The position numbers and the translations under genes were made by a program. Below are positions 30,001 through 40,766 of a DNA stretch of 64,000 nt, piece after piece. Origin of the DNA: Neospora caninum Liverpool (lineage: Eukaryota; Apicomplexa; Conoidasida; Eucoccidiorida; Sarcocystidae); contig NC_018396.1 in the NCBI RefSeq assembly GCF_000208865.1, positions 1,884,630 through 1,948,629 of the forward strand, read 5' to 3'. The first letter of the stretch is position 1. Each line of letters begins with the position of its first letter. Below the pieces are notes generated by a model. That model searched no databases. It was not told where the DNA came from and saw only the letters and a program-made list of their open reading frames with translations.

Positions 30001-33000
30001 AAAGCTTTTGAGGCCTTCCTGGCTACAGCTTTCAATCCCCACGCAGACGACGGCGCGAGGCCTTCTCCAGGCAACGCGGCGCATCCGTCGCCGCCGGGAC
30101 GGGACTACGCGGGACACGTCGGGCGGACACCGGGGGCCGACGGCCACCTTGTGGGGCCCATGTGGCTTGGATCAAATGCTCTCGCCTCAGCATTCCTCGC
30201 AGATTCTGATCTCGTTAGGAGAAACTTGCTCGTGAGAGCAGAAGCTCTCGGCGCTGCAGCGTCTGTCATCCTTGAAGGTAACAGTTTGTCTTTCTGTTCA
30301 GGACTGGCAACTTGTGGCCCACTGAGCAGCGCAGATGATGGCGTATTCAAATTCTGAGTACCGTCATGTCGCGAAAACACGTGATGGGGGCACTTGAACC
30401 TCCCTGGGTGGCTGTCAGCACATTCTAGAATTTCCATCGATCTTGGTTGAACCGTGCAAATGTTACTTTTTGGGTGCTGGCACTCACCAGTCCCCTACCG
30501 CTGGTATCTGTTACAGCAAAGCTGTGAGAAAAACAGCCGCCCACGTTACAGTCCGTGCTTCTGTGCCGTCGGAAACACCCGTGAGCGTTGCATCGGCGTG
30601 CATGGCTTTCTCGAGAGGCCACCGCCTGTCCGGCCTGCGTCGGTGGAGCGCCGGGCGGGTTCGTGAAAGGCGAAGAGAGTTTGCGACTCTTCGAATGACG
30701 TCTGCCTGTGCGCCATATACAGTAGACGGTGTGACATCCTCTCTGTCTTTCTTCAGGTCTCGCGGATGCTGTTTCTCGTGTGTTCGGCCTCTACGGAGCC
30801 GGCGTATTGTCGGCGCTCACAGTGCTGCCCCAAGGCAGCGTGGAGTCTAGTGCCCGTCGTTACACGATGTCCTCGTCAGCCGCAAGGACCTTGCAACTGA
30901 TGTTGCCCGCCCCCCAGACAGCTGGGCTCGCCGACGAGGTGCGGGAAGTTCAGCGCCTGCCTCCTGCACTTCTGTTCGAAGGACTCATACGAGGGTGGAC
31001 ACGGCTTGTCGAAGACTGCGGAGATGCGCTTCAAGGTGAGGAATCAACGCCGGTCGGGGCAGCTTCAGTTATGCTCTGTAGGGCTACTATGGCCCGTCCT
31101 ACGTTCCGGCGCTCGAGCGCAGTGCGTGCCCAAACATAGTTCGTGACAGGGAGACACTGCGCAAAGGAAAAAAAGTTCTGGCAAGTCCGCTGTGGCAGCG
31201 GCGCATGGAGCTAGTTGGTCCTCGGTTACCTATTTCAGACGCTAACTTCCCGGCTCGCTCGTCTCAGTGTGTTTCGGCACTGTGCTGGAAACGATCAAAA
31301 CTTGACTTGGCGCCTAGTTCGCTGCCTCGCACGTGTGTTCCTCACACCTCTACAAGCTGCATTAGGCTGTTGTTTACCGCCGGTTTCAGCACTGTGCTAG
31401 GCTCCCGGTCGAAGCCGGCGTCCACTGCGCACGCATCTGTCTCCTCGCCGCGAGGCACGTTGTTTATGCTAAACGCGCAGTCATGCGCGCCCTGGTCGAG
31501 AAGAGGAAGTCTGAATGCTTTTCCGTAACCTCTGTGTGAGGTGCCGTCTTGCAGACTTCCTAAGGTACCCCTTGGTGTCGACGTCGAACCTTGGTGCGGT
31601 CCACCTCCCCTCCGCCGTGCTGTCGGGATGTCTGTCGCTGGTTCTAAAGCCGCTGATAGGCATCTGCGAGTTCATTGCGCTGTCGGCGTCCGGACTGCAC
31701 CACCAACTCCGGCAACGCCGCCCTCAGCTGGGCACTTCGCAGCAGATGCTCTTGCAGCAACTGCTGTTGCTGATGCGGGGGACTCGCGTCGCTGGGGGGG
31801 CGGCGCCCGTGCCTTTCCTGGGCTCTCCAGCGATCGCTCCACGTTTTGTGCTGAGCGATAACTACGCTTCACTGCGGGCCTCTTCCCGGTCGTCAGGACT
31901 CCTGGTTGCGGCCTCAGCTGCGTCCACGGCGCTGGCGTTCGCCTCGTCGTCTTCGGCCACCAGCCTCCTCCCCCTGCCGCGCATGCTCTACGGCCCGGAG
32001 CGCGTTCTGATGCCCTACGATTCACGAGACGCCTTCATTCAGTTGATTCTGCTGCAGATGGAGTCGCTGCGAGGGTTGGCCTACGTTGCTCACGCTCGGG
32101 ACCGACGCCCTCCGGCTGCGGCTGCCGAAGTAGCGCGCGCCGTATGCATTGCGGCTAGTCGCGCTCCAGAGGTCCGAGCCGCACTTTGGACGGCTGCGCC
32201 TTCGCAGGTGGATCTCGAGACGCCGTCTCCCCATCTCGCACCAGAGACGGGATCCGCCAGACAGGAGCGAGGTCGGAGACCAGGTGGGCACTCTTCTGGC
32301 CTCTTTGTTCTTCTTATCGCCAGCGATACGTGTTTCGTCGTTGTCGGGTGGCCTCTTGTCGTTTTATTGCGGTTCAAAGTGAAGCACATCTCAAGCGTCC
32401 ACTGCGTGTCATCCCCGTCGAGGTCAGTGCGCGCTCCTGGCGACGAGAAGTCTTTTCGTGCCAAACACAAGTCTCGGAGAGATCGGCGCCGCGAGAGTGG
32501 AAACGGGGACCTGCCGAATCCTCGAGAGCGAAGAGAGCCCGAGGACGCAGAGGACAAGGCGAACGCACCTCGACAAACTTCCAACGCAAGGGGAACGGGG
32601 CCGGACCTACCTCGCCAGCCGCTGCGCGCAACGGCTTCCCGAAGACGGCACGGTCAAGACTCCAGTCGCCGGTCCCGCGTGGTTCTCTGCGTGGCCATGG
32701 ATGACGAGCTCAGCGGCCAAGTCAGTCGATGCAACGCCGCCGTCTCAGCAGCGTCGGCCCTCGTCTCTCAAGCCGACGACGCGCACGGAGACCCAGGCGC
32801 TGCAGGCATCGGGGGCAACAGGACGCGAGGGCCGTTCTCCGGCGCGGGCTTCGCAGCTCTCGGGCGGCTGTGGCAGCAGGGTATGGGGTTCTGGCGTGTC
32901 ACTCTGGGGGAAGCAGACGAGGCCGAGCAATCTGAACACCCCGCGGCCACTCACCGACTTTTCTGGGTCGTCGACGTTTCGCCACCTGCACAGAGAGAAG

Positions 33001-34038
33001 CAACCGGCGAAGGCTCCTCTTCTAGCAAACCCTTGTCAACCAGCGACGAACTGCCGTCCTTCCGAAACGTGCACTCCCGTGGAGGAACTGCAGATGGAGC
33101 GGCAGCGGAGTCCGCCCCCCTTCTGGAGGAGGAAGAGGAAGCGAACGACCGCGCGCCTGGCTCGCCACACGCGCTAGCTCGAGCGAGGCCTTCTCGAGAG
33201 GGGGAACGCCGGCGCAGCGTAGCGGCATCCTCCGCAGGCTCCACCAAAGGAGACGAGCAAACCAGTGGCAGGCGTCAGACGAGCTCCGCAGCTGGACAAG
33301 CTGCAGGAGACACGCGAAGCAGCCGAACGTCGCGATGGATGGTTCTCCAAGTAAGCTGCACGTTGGAGGGGACGCGAATGAGATAAACGGACTCCTCGCG
33401 ATTCGCGGTTGAGCAGAAACGCTGGTAGCGCTCTCGTGTTCGTGGCGTGGGTGGAAGGAAAACCTCGTGAAAGATGAGTCGGCGTGAACAGGGTGACGCG
33501 GGGCTGTGACGGGGCTGGAGGAAGGTTCTCGAGCTGTGGTGTGGGAGCCAGCGTAAGGAATAAGGGTTGCGCACTTTCTCACACTCTCTTTTGAGAAAAA
33601 ATGGACACATCCAGCAGCGTTGGGTGAACAGCCGCTGAAACAAGCGCAGATGTGTGGGGCAGACGCCCTCGTGTCCGTAAGCCTGTACCTCGCGGTGATC
33701 TTGCGGTAAGCATGTGTGCCCGCAAAAGACACTTCAAGCAAGTGTTGCGCCTGTCTGAGCGTGTACTCACTCTTAAAACCACCGTGATGTCTACAGGCGT
33801 CTATCGGATCAACTACAAGCAGGCGGGCTGTTCTTAGCCGCGCCCGCGACCTGGCAGTTCTTCATTTGCCAGTATCGTTTCGCTCAGACAGGAAGACGGT
33901 TCGACTTCTCTGTCTTTTTCCATTCGGCTCTCCCCGTGTCTCAACTCCGTTTTTCCTCTGCAGCTCAACTCTGTTGAGGACGACAAGGCCCAGGAGTTCC
34001 AGAGAGAGATCCTTCGCATCAGCAGGCGGTCCTCATGA
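3..34038 (+). CDS. Giant VPS13/chorein-family bridge-like lipid transfer protein (5' partial)
   Basis: VPS13 proteins are rod-shaped channels that move bulk phospholipid between membranes at contact sites. Exon model: <3..27999, 28187..30277, 30757..31035, 31555..33350, 33964..34038, total 10,745 residues plus TGA. The frame is open to the window edge, so the N-terminal chorein domain lies outside. Exon 1 holds rod segments (for example nt 7050-7200, 8660-8830, 9900-10080, 12660-12790) in low-complexity linkers. It also holds VAB/SHR-BD repeats, each with the conserved Asn: FLHNASGLP (18065), TLRNLTPFPL (18982), LRICNHLPFPV (20395), PRFIFINSLDVDLEIRQ (23073), HVENHLPSSYILV (26043). Exon 2 from about 28318 resembles the APT1/ATG2_C start; exon 4 has RMLYGPERVLMPYDSRDA (31978) and a PH-like strand pattern; the last exon has EDDKAQEFQREILRIS. 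Introns 1-3 are phase 1 and intron 4 phase 0, all agreeing. The first acceptor (28186) is the least certain. Family length is usually 3,000-4,400 residues, so this is exceptionally large. Confidence 0.88.
8537..8552 (+). repeat. GA dinucleotide tract inside the VPS13 coding exon
   Basis: A short (GA)n run lies in frame within the giant exon and encodes alternating Glu-Arg. It keeps the frame only if it changes length by multiples of three bases, so it is a possible slippage site in a linker. Confidence 0.7.
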
Positions 34039-34677
34039 GACCGCCGGTGGAAAGGGGACGACGCTGTTCTTTCCCCGTCTGTACGCCTGGAAAACTTTCG
34101 GCATTTGCAGAAAACGGACGCACGAGCAACCTCTATCCTCCTACAGAACGTTTCGCATTCTTCCTGGTCTGGATCGAGGTACAACATCCGACCCGGAAAC
34201 TGCTTTTGAGCAGATAGGCCACGTGGGAGGGGCGAGCATACGGTCTGTGTCGGTCAAGATCTGACGCGTCTTTTTTCATTTGGAGAGGCTATCAGGTCAC
34301 ACCGGTTTCGTTTAGCATTGCAGGTTCCGGAGCACGTGCCATCATTATCTAGGCGTTCACTCTCGCGTGCGACTTCGGTTTCTCTGCGGTGTGCGGGATG
34401 AAGAGTGAGAAAGGCTGTGGGGAATTTACGGGAATCAGAAGAGAAGGCGAGCATTGGCTTACTGATGTGTTTTTTGCTACTGTCAAACTGTTGATGTGGA
34501 TTTTCACCTTTGAAGAATTCGCTCTCCGTCTAAATAAAGGCTCCACATGAATGGTGAATGACGACTTGTGCATCTGTGCGCAAATCACTAGCATCCGTGT
34601 GAACTAAGGAGATTCCGTACGGAGTTAAATTTCTCCCGGTATCTCCCGACGGCGCCTCTACCTAACCAGTGGCAGCA

Positions 34678-34694
34678 CCCCCCCCCCCCCCCCC
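34678..34694 (+). repeat. Poly-C tract (17 C)
   Basis: An uninterrupted run of 17 C residues sits in the convergent intergenic space between VPS13 and the next gene. Such tracts are common in coccidian non-coding DNA and are prone to assembly or sequencing length errors. Confidence 0.95.
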
Positions 34695-34774
34695 AAGAGA
34701 GCCATAATGGAGCCGATGAAGAAGCAACTGGTATTCGCTGCGGCCCGCATCTATCGCTGTATGCATACATAGGA

Positions 34775-34803
34775 ATATATATATGTATATGTGTATATAT
34801 ATG
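34775..34803 (+). repeat. TA/TG-rich microsatellite
   Basis: An imperfect run of TA and TG dinucleotides about 80 bases after the poly-C tract, in non-coding DNA. Confidence 0.85.
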
Positions 34804-35094
34804 TGGCCGCGTAGCGCAGAGTGAGGCGCCGGCAATAGGCAACAGCGTTTAGCCCTTGCACGACCAGTCCGGATTTCGTGTTGCTGTTCTCACGAGCAAA
34901 AACTGTGAAAGGGAAATTAGGCACCAGGGCGTTGCTTACAAGACAGGAGAACGCGTGCCTCCGTCACACAGAGTGAAGTGTACGTTCCGACAAAGGTAGC
35001 CACGGATATCGGAAGCGAGGAGGCACGGCAAGGAGCAAGATGCACGTGTGTACTCTCTCTGGCTCACAACACAACATCAAAGTTCCGATTCAGT

Positions 35095-37072
35095 CTACAG
35101 GATCGACGGTCCCAGAATCAATCCAGGCCGAGTCTTGTCGAAACCTCCGGCGGGGACGTGCTGGAGCAGGGTGCGCTCGACCTCATCCTCCTGAGAGAAA
35201 CACGACACAGAACGCAGTGCAGTCTGCAGCGGTAACCGCGCGCAAGGGTAGCCGAATGGAGTTGAAGAAGCGAACCTTGTGACGCAACAACGCGGGACGA
35301 AGCAATGAGGGCGAAAGTTACATCCGCTGGCCGCAAGAGAAGAGAAACTTCCTAGCCATGAGACTGTGCAGCTACCAAGGTTACGGCAGAGCTGGTGGAT
35401 GCCAAAAGGATACTCGAAAACAAGCAGGCGTCTCAGTCTGGTGCAGTGTGGAAACAATGGAAGATTCCACGGTGGACAAACGCGAGCTCCGGCGGGGTAA
35501 ACATCACAGAGGAACCGCGTCAAGGGTGGTTGAAAGTGGAGTGGCCCCAGAACTGCATGCGACAAGAGAGAAAGTAGCAGAGGAGAAGTGCGAAGAAACG
35601 CACGAACGGGGGTGACCCAGCAATGAAGGCCCCAGCTTGGAGAGCCGGACGGGGAAAAGCGTCTCACCAGCATGCGTTCGTGCAGCCAAGTGTAGCGATC
35701 GGAGATGATTTCTCTCTCATTCAGCTTTCGGTAGCGGCAGGAGGCGTACATTGTCTGAAGGCAAACACGAAAAGAAAGCACCTAGTCGATAGCTAGGCCG
35801 CCCAAATCCACGAATGCCCGGCCACGCGACGCAAGGAGAAACAAAGAGTACACTGCATTCTGTTGTAGCCCGAAGAGGGAGCGAAAAAACTTTGAGGCGA
35901 AAACGATCTTGGCCGAAAAAAACAGATCGAGGCAAGCCGATCCCCCTTTTTCTTTTAACGGAACATCCTATTTCTGTCTCTACTAAAAGCGAACCCTCAA
36001 CTTTCGTATCTCAGTGTCAGAAACGCCCCAGGAAGATGCTGGTCTTTTTTCGGTCTCCGCATGTGGTTCCTCAAGAAACCGGATTTGTCTTATACTGGAG
36101 TCGCTCATCCGTCCACCTCGAGAGAACGAAGCGATCCGTTGGAGACAGCTTCTCGCAAGGCCGACAGTGGGTACGGTGGGCGTCTTTCCCAGGAGCACGC
36201 CCAGTTGTCGCCTTTTTTCAGCGGTTTCGACACCGGCTTCCCCTCTCCAATTCCGCTCTGGATTGCTGACTGCCATCGTGTGGAAGCCATGCTCACCTTG
36301 ATTCCTTGATACCAGAACGGGGATGTGAACAGGAAGAGGAAAAAGGGTCCGACGTTCGCCTTCGTCCAGAAGTACTCCGAGTCGAAGAACTGCTTGAGGG
36401 TCACCCTGCAAGGAAAACGCGCACAAGACCAGGACGGAGCACGGCGAATGAGGAAAGACAGGAAAAAAAAGGCAGAGAAGCCCAAACGAGGCAAACGGAG
36501 GAGGGGGGGAGACAGGAACCCCAGAAAAGGCGAGAGGCGGATTGGCCGTCGAAAGAAGGGCAACGCAGGAGCAAGCCGAAGGCCGAGAGCACCACGTGGC
36601 GATGCAAAAACAACATGAGGTAGAAAAGAAGGAACAAAGTCGTCTAGTGTCTGTTCCCGCGGGGTTCAATCGTGACAAGGAAGCCGGGACATCTTCCCAG
36701 ACAGCGGGCAGACTGCACACGCGAAGGGACAGACAAATTTTGTCTTCTTTCGAAACGGACGGGGCGCCCACACGTTCTTGAAGGACAACAGAGTGCGGAG
36801 GCTGGGCGACTAGCGTAGTCGCGACACGAGAGGAGGCGATCTCGTTCTCGGAAGCGCCTGAGACCAGTTCGCGATCCTGGAAAAGCGCGTCGCCTCATGG
36901 GTTTCCGGAGACGCCCCAGAGACACGGCTCAGCACGAGGAGCCTTTCTGTGCCTGTTCCGTTCCCCCGTGTCCTTACTTCTCTTTGGCAGCGCCGAGCTT
37001 GTCACCCCTGCACAGGTTCAGCAGGCCGAGTCGCGGGCTCGACAGGCGGAGCAGTCTCGCCGCCCAGGACAT
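35095..37072 (-). CDS. Small single-span protein, probably of the mitochondrial inner membrane
   Basis: Four exons on the minus strand: 37072..36978, 36405..36297, 35754..35668, 35190..35095, giving 128 residues. Intron phases are 2, 0 and 0 and agree at every junction, with GTAAGG, GTGAGC and GTGAGA donors. The N-terminus MSWAARLLRLSSPRLGLLN is basic and amphipathic with no acidic residue for 23 positions, like a mitochondrial presequence. One hydrophobic segment follows (about residues 50-64, VGPFFLFLFTSPFWY). The C-terminal half is soluble, charged and rich in Arg, Tyr and Glu, and the protein ends in GLILGPSIL. This layout is typical of accessory subunits of respiratory complexes or ATP synthase, but I do not recognise the family; that role is inference. 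It faces the BolA-like gene across a shared upstream region. Confidence 0.75.
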
Positions 37073-38296
37073 GATTCCGAAAAGTGAGAAAAAAAGGGAA
37101 GAAGGAAAGGCCCCAACTACCGTTACGAGGCGACGCGCCTTGGCAACGCTTCGAGACCAGGCCGGTGGTGTCTGAGATCCAAACGGTCCGGAGACACCGG
37201 GGAGAGTGCACGAGGCAGATGGACTTGTGCGCTCAGGCACACTGCGAGTTTATGCACTTCTCGAGGTTTTTTTTGAGAAGCATAAACGTTGAAGAATTCT
37301 TCCACCGTGTGAATATGTTTGTGCTGCCTTTCGCGTCTGCCTTCTCCGCAAAAAAGAAATCCGTAACGGCTTGGAGACTTCGGGGGGACCAGAGAGACCC
37401 GGAGCGGAAGGGAGGAAGCGGTTTTTTCACTTTGGGGGAACGACGGAAAAACAAAAGAGCGTACGAGGAGCGCCCTGAAAGACAGAAAACCTCTACCTCG
37501 TCTGCTCCACGAAGGACGGAAAATGCAAAGGACCACTGTTTCTAAAGCCCGTCGAGCGAGTCATTGGATGCGTACATACGCCGATTTCCCCCTGGTTCAG
37601 CGCTTTGGAAAAGTGCGGCGTTGCATGCGCACATTTTCACGAACGCGGATGGACAAAGTCGCCTTCCAACGAGATTTCGATATACACATCTTCAGGTGAA
37701 AATCTTCCAGTCCACATAAATATAGGGATAAATCACGGAGACGTGAACACGGCGCGAAAAGACGTAGAGGCCGCAGTGCTTTTTCTATGCGTACCTGTTG
37801 TGGAGAGTCTTCGCCATCTCTCGCTTTTTGCTTTCGTCTCGTCAAAATTTTTCTCGAACTTCTCGTGTCTCGTGTCGGTTTGTACACAAGCTTTTCCCTC
37901 CCTTGTCCGGCCCTCTCGCCTCTGTCCCTCTTTGGGTGCACGCGTAATTGCCGTGAGAGCCTTCCCTTTTTGCGTTCGTCTTCTGGAACCTGCCAAGCTC
38001 CTCGTCCTGTTCCACCACGCCCTTCACTTCTCTCTCTGCTTCTTCTGTGGACTCTCTCTGCTTCGCCATCTCGTCCCCGTTCTTCTGCTCAGGCCAGTCC
38101 GTCTCTTTTCTGTACGGACACTCCAACGGAAAGCAAAGGCAACCGGGGAAGCCAGCGCGGGAAGCTTTCCGAGAAGTCCAAAAGTTCAGGGTGAAGAAGA
38201 ACGAAAAAGAAACTGAGAGGAAGGGAGTAGCCAGGAATCGCAGCAAGGGAAGCGGGGGGGGGGGGAGTGGATACGGGAGACAAGACCGTAAAAAGC
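37073..38296. promoter_or_regulatory. Divergent upstream region of two genes for mitochondrial-type proteins
   Basis: This 1.2-kb stretch separates the start codons of the minus-strand single-span protein and the plus-strand BolA-like protein, so it should hold both promoters and 5' leaders. Open frames here lack splice partners and look accidental. A TGCATGC palindrome lies at 37622-37628; a GCATGC-core element is known to be enriched in Toxoplasma promoters, but one 7-base match is weak evidence. A run of 12 G lies at 38254-38265, about 30 bases before the BolA-like start. Confidence 0.45.
38254..38265 (+). repeat. Poly-G tract (12 G) in the BolA-like gene leader
   Basis: Twelve consecutive G residues end 31 bases before the proposed ATG at 38297. 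It would lie in the 5' untranslated leader, where G tracts can form structures that reduce scanning; that effect is inference. Confidence 0.85.
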
Positions 38297-39718
38297 ATGC
38301 CTCAGGCGGCGTCAGGCAGCCTCCTGCGGCGCGCACCAGCGCTGCGGAGCACCTCCCAAGCTTGTTGCTTAAACGTGCCGGAATCATCGGTGAGACGGGC
38401 GGGCGTCCCGCCAGCTTCTCCTCTCGCTCCTCGCTCCGTCTCGAATCCTTCGGGCTTCTCACCTCACACCCTTGACTCTCTGATCTCGCTCCCCGTAGCT
38501 GCGCCTTTGCCTTCCCGTTCCTGCTCTCGGTCTTCCACTCTGTCCTCTCCTCGAGACTTTGCTGCGTGTCCGATGTCTATCGCTGCCGTCGCCCCTCTTT
38601 CTTCCCTCTCTCCCTCTCCAGCAGTTCTTAGCTCGACTTCCCTCTCCGCCTCGTCGTCTCCAGGTGTCTCTGCGCGCGCGGCTTCTTCCCCGTTTCTCCC
38701 TGCTTCGACTGTTTCTTCCTCCCCGTCCTCCGTCTTCTCTTCCGCCGTCGCTCTGCGTTGTCCTCCATCCGGTCTCTTTTCTTCTTGGGTCCCTTCCCCC
38801 CAGCTGTCGCCTTTTTTCTCGCCTCTCGCCGCTGTCGCGCCGACGGCCTCCCCCCCCCTCGGCTCTCTCCGCTTTGCCCATAAGTTCGCAGCGCCTCCGT
38901 GCCCGAATCTCCTGCTTTTGCGGAAAAACATTCATCAACGGCTCCAGCCGATCCTCTTCTTCCTCAAAAACGACACGACTATGGGAAACTACGTCTACGA
39001 CCAGCATTTCAAGGTGAGCTTTCCCTCGCTGCCGCCGCCGAGAACGAAAACTCGCACAAACACGGAAGCAGGTGCACAGATGTAGACGCATGCCTCGACT
39101 TGCAACCATCCTCAGCCGCCACCTTCGTGTGCGACGAGGGAGATCCACTGGAGTCTGAACAGCGGCAGCTTCTCGCGTTTTTGATACGAGGCCCTCAGCT
39201 GTACAAACCTGCCGCGCCCGCTGGAGGAAAGTCCTTGTGAGTCGCAGGCGTGGGTGCCTTACTTGCAGAGACAGAGTCGGCGCTCGCGCCGACAAAAACC
39301 AGAATTGATAAACTCACCGGCGCGCGCTGTCGTCGCGAGGCACAAAATGCGCCAGTGCGTGTTCTCTGTGTAGAGAAATCCTGAGTACACCGCAAGGGAG
39401 AGCACGTGGGCATGCCTTGCCTCGTGGTGTCGCGTCTCTCTGTCGATTTTCCTGCCGCAGGGCGTCCTCTGTTCTCCGCTCTTCGAGGGAAAATCCTACA
39501 AGGAAATCTACGCCATGGTCGACCGCGTTCTCGAAGACATCGGTGAGCCTCTGTGCACACATATGCCCACAATGGCCGCAGGTGACTCGGCGTCACGACC
39601 AAAAGCGCGGGGGGCGGGCTTCCTCCTACGAGACTGGCAAGAGAGAAGCCACGTCTGTCTCCACCCACAACGCTCTCGGACGCCAGACGCGCTACCACGA
39701 CGGTTCACCACGAATGGG

Positions 39719-39759
<41 letters not shown>

Positions 39760-40523
39760 GACGGATAGAGTATCTGTATGGGTTACACCCTGGAAAAGTG
39801 TTTGTGTATTTCGTTTTTTGGGGCGTTCCATAGCCCATATAGAGGCTGAAGTCCAGGGGGAGAGAGTCACGTGGCACACTCAGCACGCACGCGCGGTGTA
39901 TCTCTTGCCCATAGGCGTCGACTTTTATCGACTCCGATTGGGTGGCTGCTTCACTCCGTTGCGAGAGCAAGTTCTCTGACGTTCTTTCCGCGAGCTTTTT
40001 CGAGAATTCCCCAGTTTGAAGGGAGTGTTTTTGCGCCACAGACCATCCGAAAAGCTTAGGCGACGAAACGGGAACGCAGCACGCGCGAGCCTGCCTTGCC
40101 TTCTCTCGTGGTGCCCCGCGGGGTTTTTGGAGGGATGTCGCTTTGCAAATATGTGACTGTGACAAGACTAAAGGGACAATCCTTCTTTGAGATGTCTCCT
40201 TTGTTTTCGCGCCGTTTTTCAGGCCTCAGCGGGCGGGTGAAGCTCTACTGTGAGCCGCCGTCTCTCCTGCACGTAAGCAGCTGGACCGCGACAAGTCGAG
40301 ACTGCCAAAGAACCACGCGGTTTCCCGCTTCCTCAGCACTCTTCTGGTCGATGCAGATCGAGCTCGCTTGCCCCGTTTGGAAACCGCTCGTCCCCATTGG
40401 AAGTAGATAACGCGCGAAAAGCCGACAGTGAGGGTGTGAGCGAAAGCAGAGTTGAGGCTTGTGTCTCTGTGTCTGCAGAAAATGAAATACCACGTTCGCA
40501 AGCACTGGCCGCTGGAGAAGTAG
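38297..40523 (+). CDS. BolA-like protein with long N-terminal extension, probably mitochondrial
   Basis: Exons 38297..39013, 39461..39542, 40223..40272 and 40479..40523 join to 297 residues with phases 0, 1 and 0, all agreeing. BolA proteins pair with monothiol glutaredoxins through a shared [2Fe-2S] cluster and help deliver or sense Fe-S. The fold appears in residues 209-285: an initial helix (RKNIHQRLQPILFFLKN), then HFKGVLCSPLFEGKS, matching the family's HFKV-V-S--FEGKS strand-turn, a helix, and a final strand VKLYCEPPSLL. The family signature R-H-R after FEGKS is replaced by I255-Y256-A257, so the usual metal-ligand histidine is absent. Residues 1-205 are rich in Ser, Pro, Ala and Arg with few acidic residues, like an organelle-targeting region, and are far longer than in typical BolA proteins of 80-150 residues. 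An apicoplast or mitochondrial location is inference. The BolA assignment is by motif only. Confidence 0.6.
39722..39756 (+). repeat. (TA)n microsatellite in intron 2 of the BolA-like gene
   Basis: A perfect 35-base alternating A/T run lies in the 680-base second intron of the BolA-like gene. It is likely polymorphic in length. Confidence 0.95.
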
Positions 40524-40727
40524 AACGACTGCTGGCGGGACGCGTCCGTCTCGCACCGCTCGTCTCCGAGCGGCAACAGAGGTGTTTCACGAGAGCATTT
40601 GAGAAGAATGAGAACGCGACCGTCTTCTTTCCCGTGCAGGAAACGTTCTTTCCCCCTGTGGCGTTGCTCCGTATATCTGCCTGTCAAGGAAGAAAGACCC
40701 GTCTCGGTACCCTTGCATGTGTGGGGA

Positions 40728-40766
<39 letters not shown>

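Larger units (their letters stand above)
34039..35094. other. Intergenic, convergent 3' flanks of VPS13 and the small mitochondrial-type gene
   Basis: This stretch lies between the VPS13 stop and the stop of the next, opposite-strand gene. I see no exon with convincing splice sites. It presumably holds the two 3' untranslated regions. It contains a C homopolymer and an AT/GT-rich microsatellite, listed separately. Confidence 0.6.

Noticed and set aside
38459..39295. 278-codon minus-strand Arg/Glu-rich frame
   Set aside because: It is the antisense of the Ser/Pro-rich first exon of the BolA-like gene, has no splice partners, and its composition is what reversed CT-rich sequence produces.
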